A stretch of 13,690 nucleotides of DNA from Propionibacteriales bacterium. Lineage in GTDB: Bacteria; Actinomycetota; Actinomycetes; Propionibacteriales; Propionibacteriaceae. The translations under genes were made by a program, and so were the position numbers. The stretch lies in the NCBI GenBank assembly GCA_030453285.1, contig JAKDKP010000008.1, forward strand, positions 1 to 13,690, written 5' to 3'. A model generated the notes under the pieces. The model saw only the letters and a list, made by a program, of their open reading frames with translations, was not told the DNA's origin and did no database searches. Below, piece by piece: positions 13,362 through 13,690 of the stretch; positions within the stretch are counted from its first letter, which is position 1; each line of letters begins with the position of its first letter.

Positions 13362-13690
13362 TCAGTGGCGCTGGTGGGCGTCAGGGTCGGCCAGCATCGT
13401 CAGGTGGCCGCGACGGCGTACCTCGACAACCGTCGACTCGGCCGTACGAGGTCCTCGCTCGGCCGATTCGTAGGAGAACCCGACCTCCCGTACGGCATCG
13501 GCCAGGGCCAACAGATCGTCGCTGGAGGGCTCGGGCTCGGAGTCGTTCGCCAGCCGGATCACTTCCCATCCTCGCGGGGCCGACAGTCCGTGGGCATGCT
13601 GGGCGCACAGGTCGTAGCCATGCGGTTCGGCGCGTGTCGCCAAGGGGCCGAGCACGGCGGTGGAGTCGGTGTAGACGTAGGTCAAGGTCT
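13362..13690 (-). CDS. DUF3499-family protein, N-terminus cut by the window edge
   Basis: About 109 residues are visible, starting in TLTYVYTDSTAVLGPLATRA and followed by YDLCAQHAHGLSAPRGWEVI, which I recognise as the DUF3499 family of actinobacteria. The family normally begins about 15 residues earlier with a cysteine-containing segment; this probably joins the visible C and H of DLCAQH to bind zinc, but it is outside the window. The TTG at 13685 is internal, not the start. The C-terminal third is charged and poorly conserved. Function is unknown. The gene commonly precedes manB, and here its stop is 28 bp before the first manB GTG, so the two probably share a transcript. Confidence 0.85.
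   Translation of the reverse strand, partial: TLTYVYTDSTAVLGPLATRAEPHGYDLCAQHAHGLSAPRGWEVIRLANDSEPEPSSDDLLALADAVREVGFSYESAERGPRTAESTVVEVRRRGHLTMLADPDAHQRH

Noticed and set aside
1..13690. tRNA or rRNA genes, CRISPR arrays, insertion sequences, phage or toxin-antitoxin genes
   Set aside because: None were seen on either strand; all gaps between genes are under 160 bp.

Overview
The window is high-GC DNA from an actinobacterium. The block DUF3499 gene - manB - Trm112-like gene - TobH-family gene - ahcY is typical of Actinomycetota; from memory Mycobacterium has a similar manB/TobH/sahH neighbourhood. A DtxR/IdeR-type iron box, heavy C/G third-position codon use and ATGA gene overlaps fit this. 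A Propionibacteriales-like host is my guess, not proven.

Layout. The outer parts, 1-1902 and 11711-13690, are housekeeping genes, all on the minus strand: a DUF3499 gene (cut by the window end), manB phosphomannomutase, a small zinc-binding Trm112-like protein, then far downstream a TobH-family SIS protein, type II 3-dehydroquinate dehydratase (aroQ) and the first 54 codons of ahcY.

Between the Trm112-like gene and the TobH gene sits a compact iron-acquisition island of about 9.8 kb (1942-11701). It is built around one divergent promoter region near 8067-8198. This region holds a 19-bp near-consensus iron box (8119-8137, 16 of 19 matches by eye) and a leader hairpin (8150-8172).

Leftward (minus) runs a tightly coupled operon: a siderophore-interacting ferric reductase fused to a methyltransferase-like domain, two FecCD permeases, a FecE/FhuC-type ATPase (three successive ATGA overlaps) and, after a 155-bp structured gap, a lipoprotein binding protein. 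Rightward runs a pair of overlapping exporter-fold ABC half-transporters. Their ATP-site motifs are degenerate in complementary fashion, so the predicted heterodimer has one intact and one dead site.

Predicted logic: under iron starvation DtxR/IdeR leaves the shared operator. The binding protein, permeases and ATPase then import a ferric siderophore, the SIP protein reduces and releases the iron, and the exporter-fold pair moves a siderophore or related compound out, or in as IrtAB does. No siderophore biosynthesis gene is present, so the ligand is unknown. The most unusual items are the SIP-methyltransferase fusion, whose methyltransferase half appears to lack the SAM and catalytic motifs, the asymmetric ABC pair, and the insertion of the island inside a conserved housekeeping block, which may place the TobH gene and aroQ downstream of an iron-controlled promoter.
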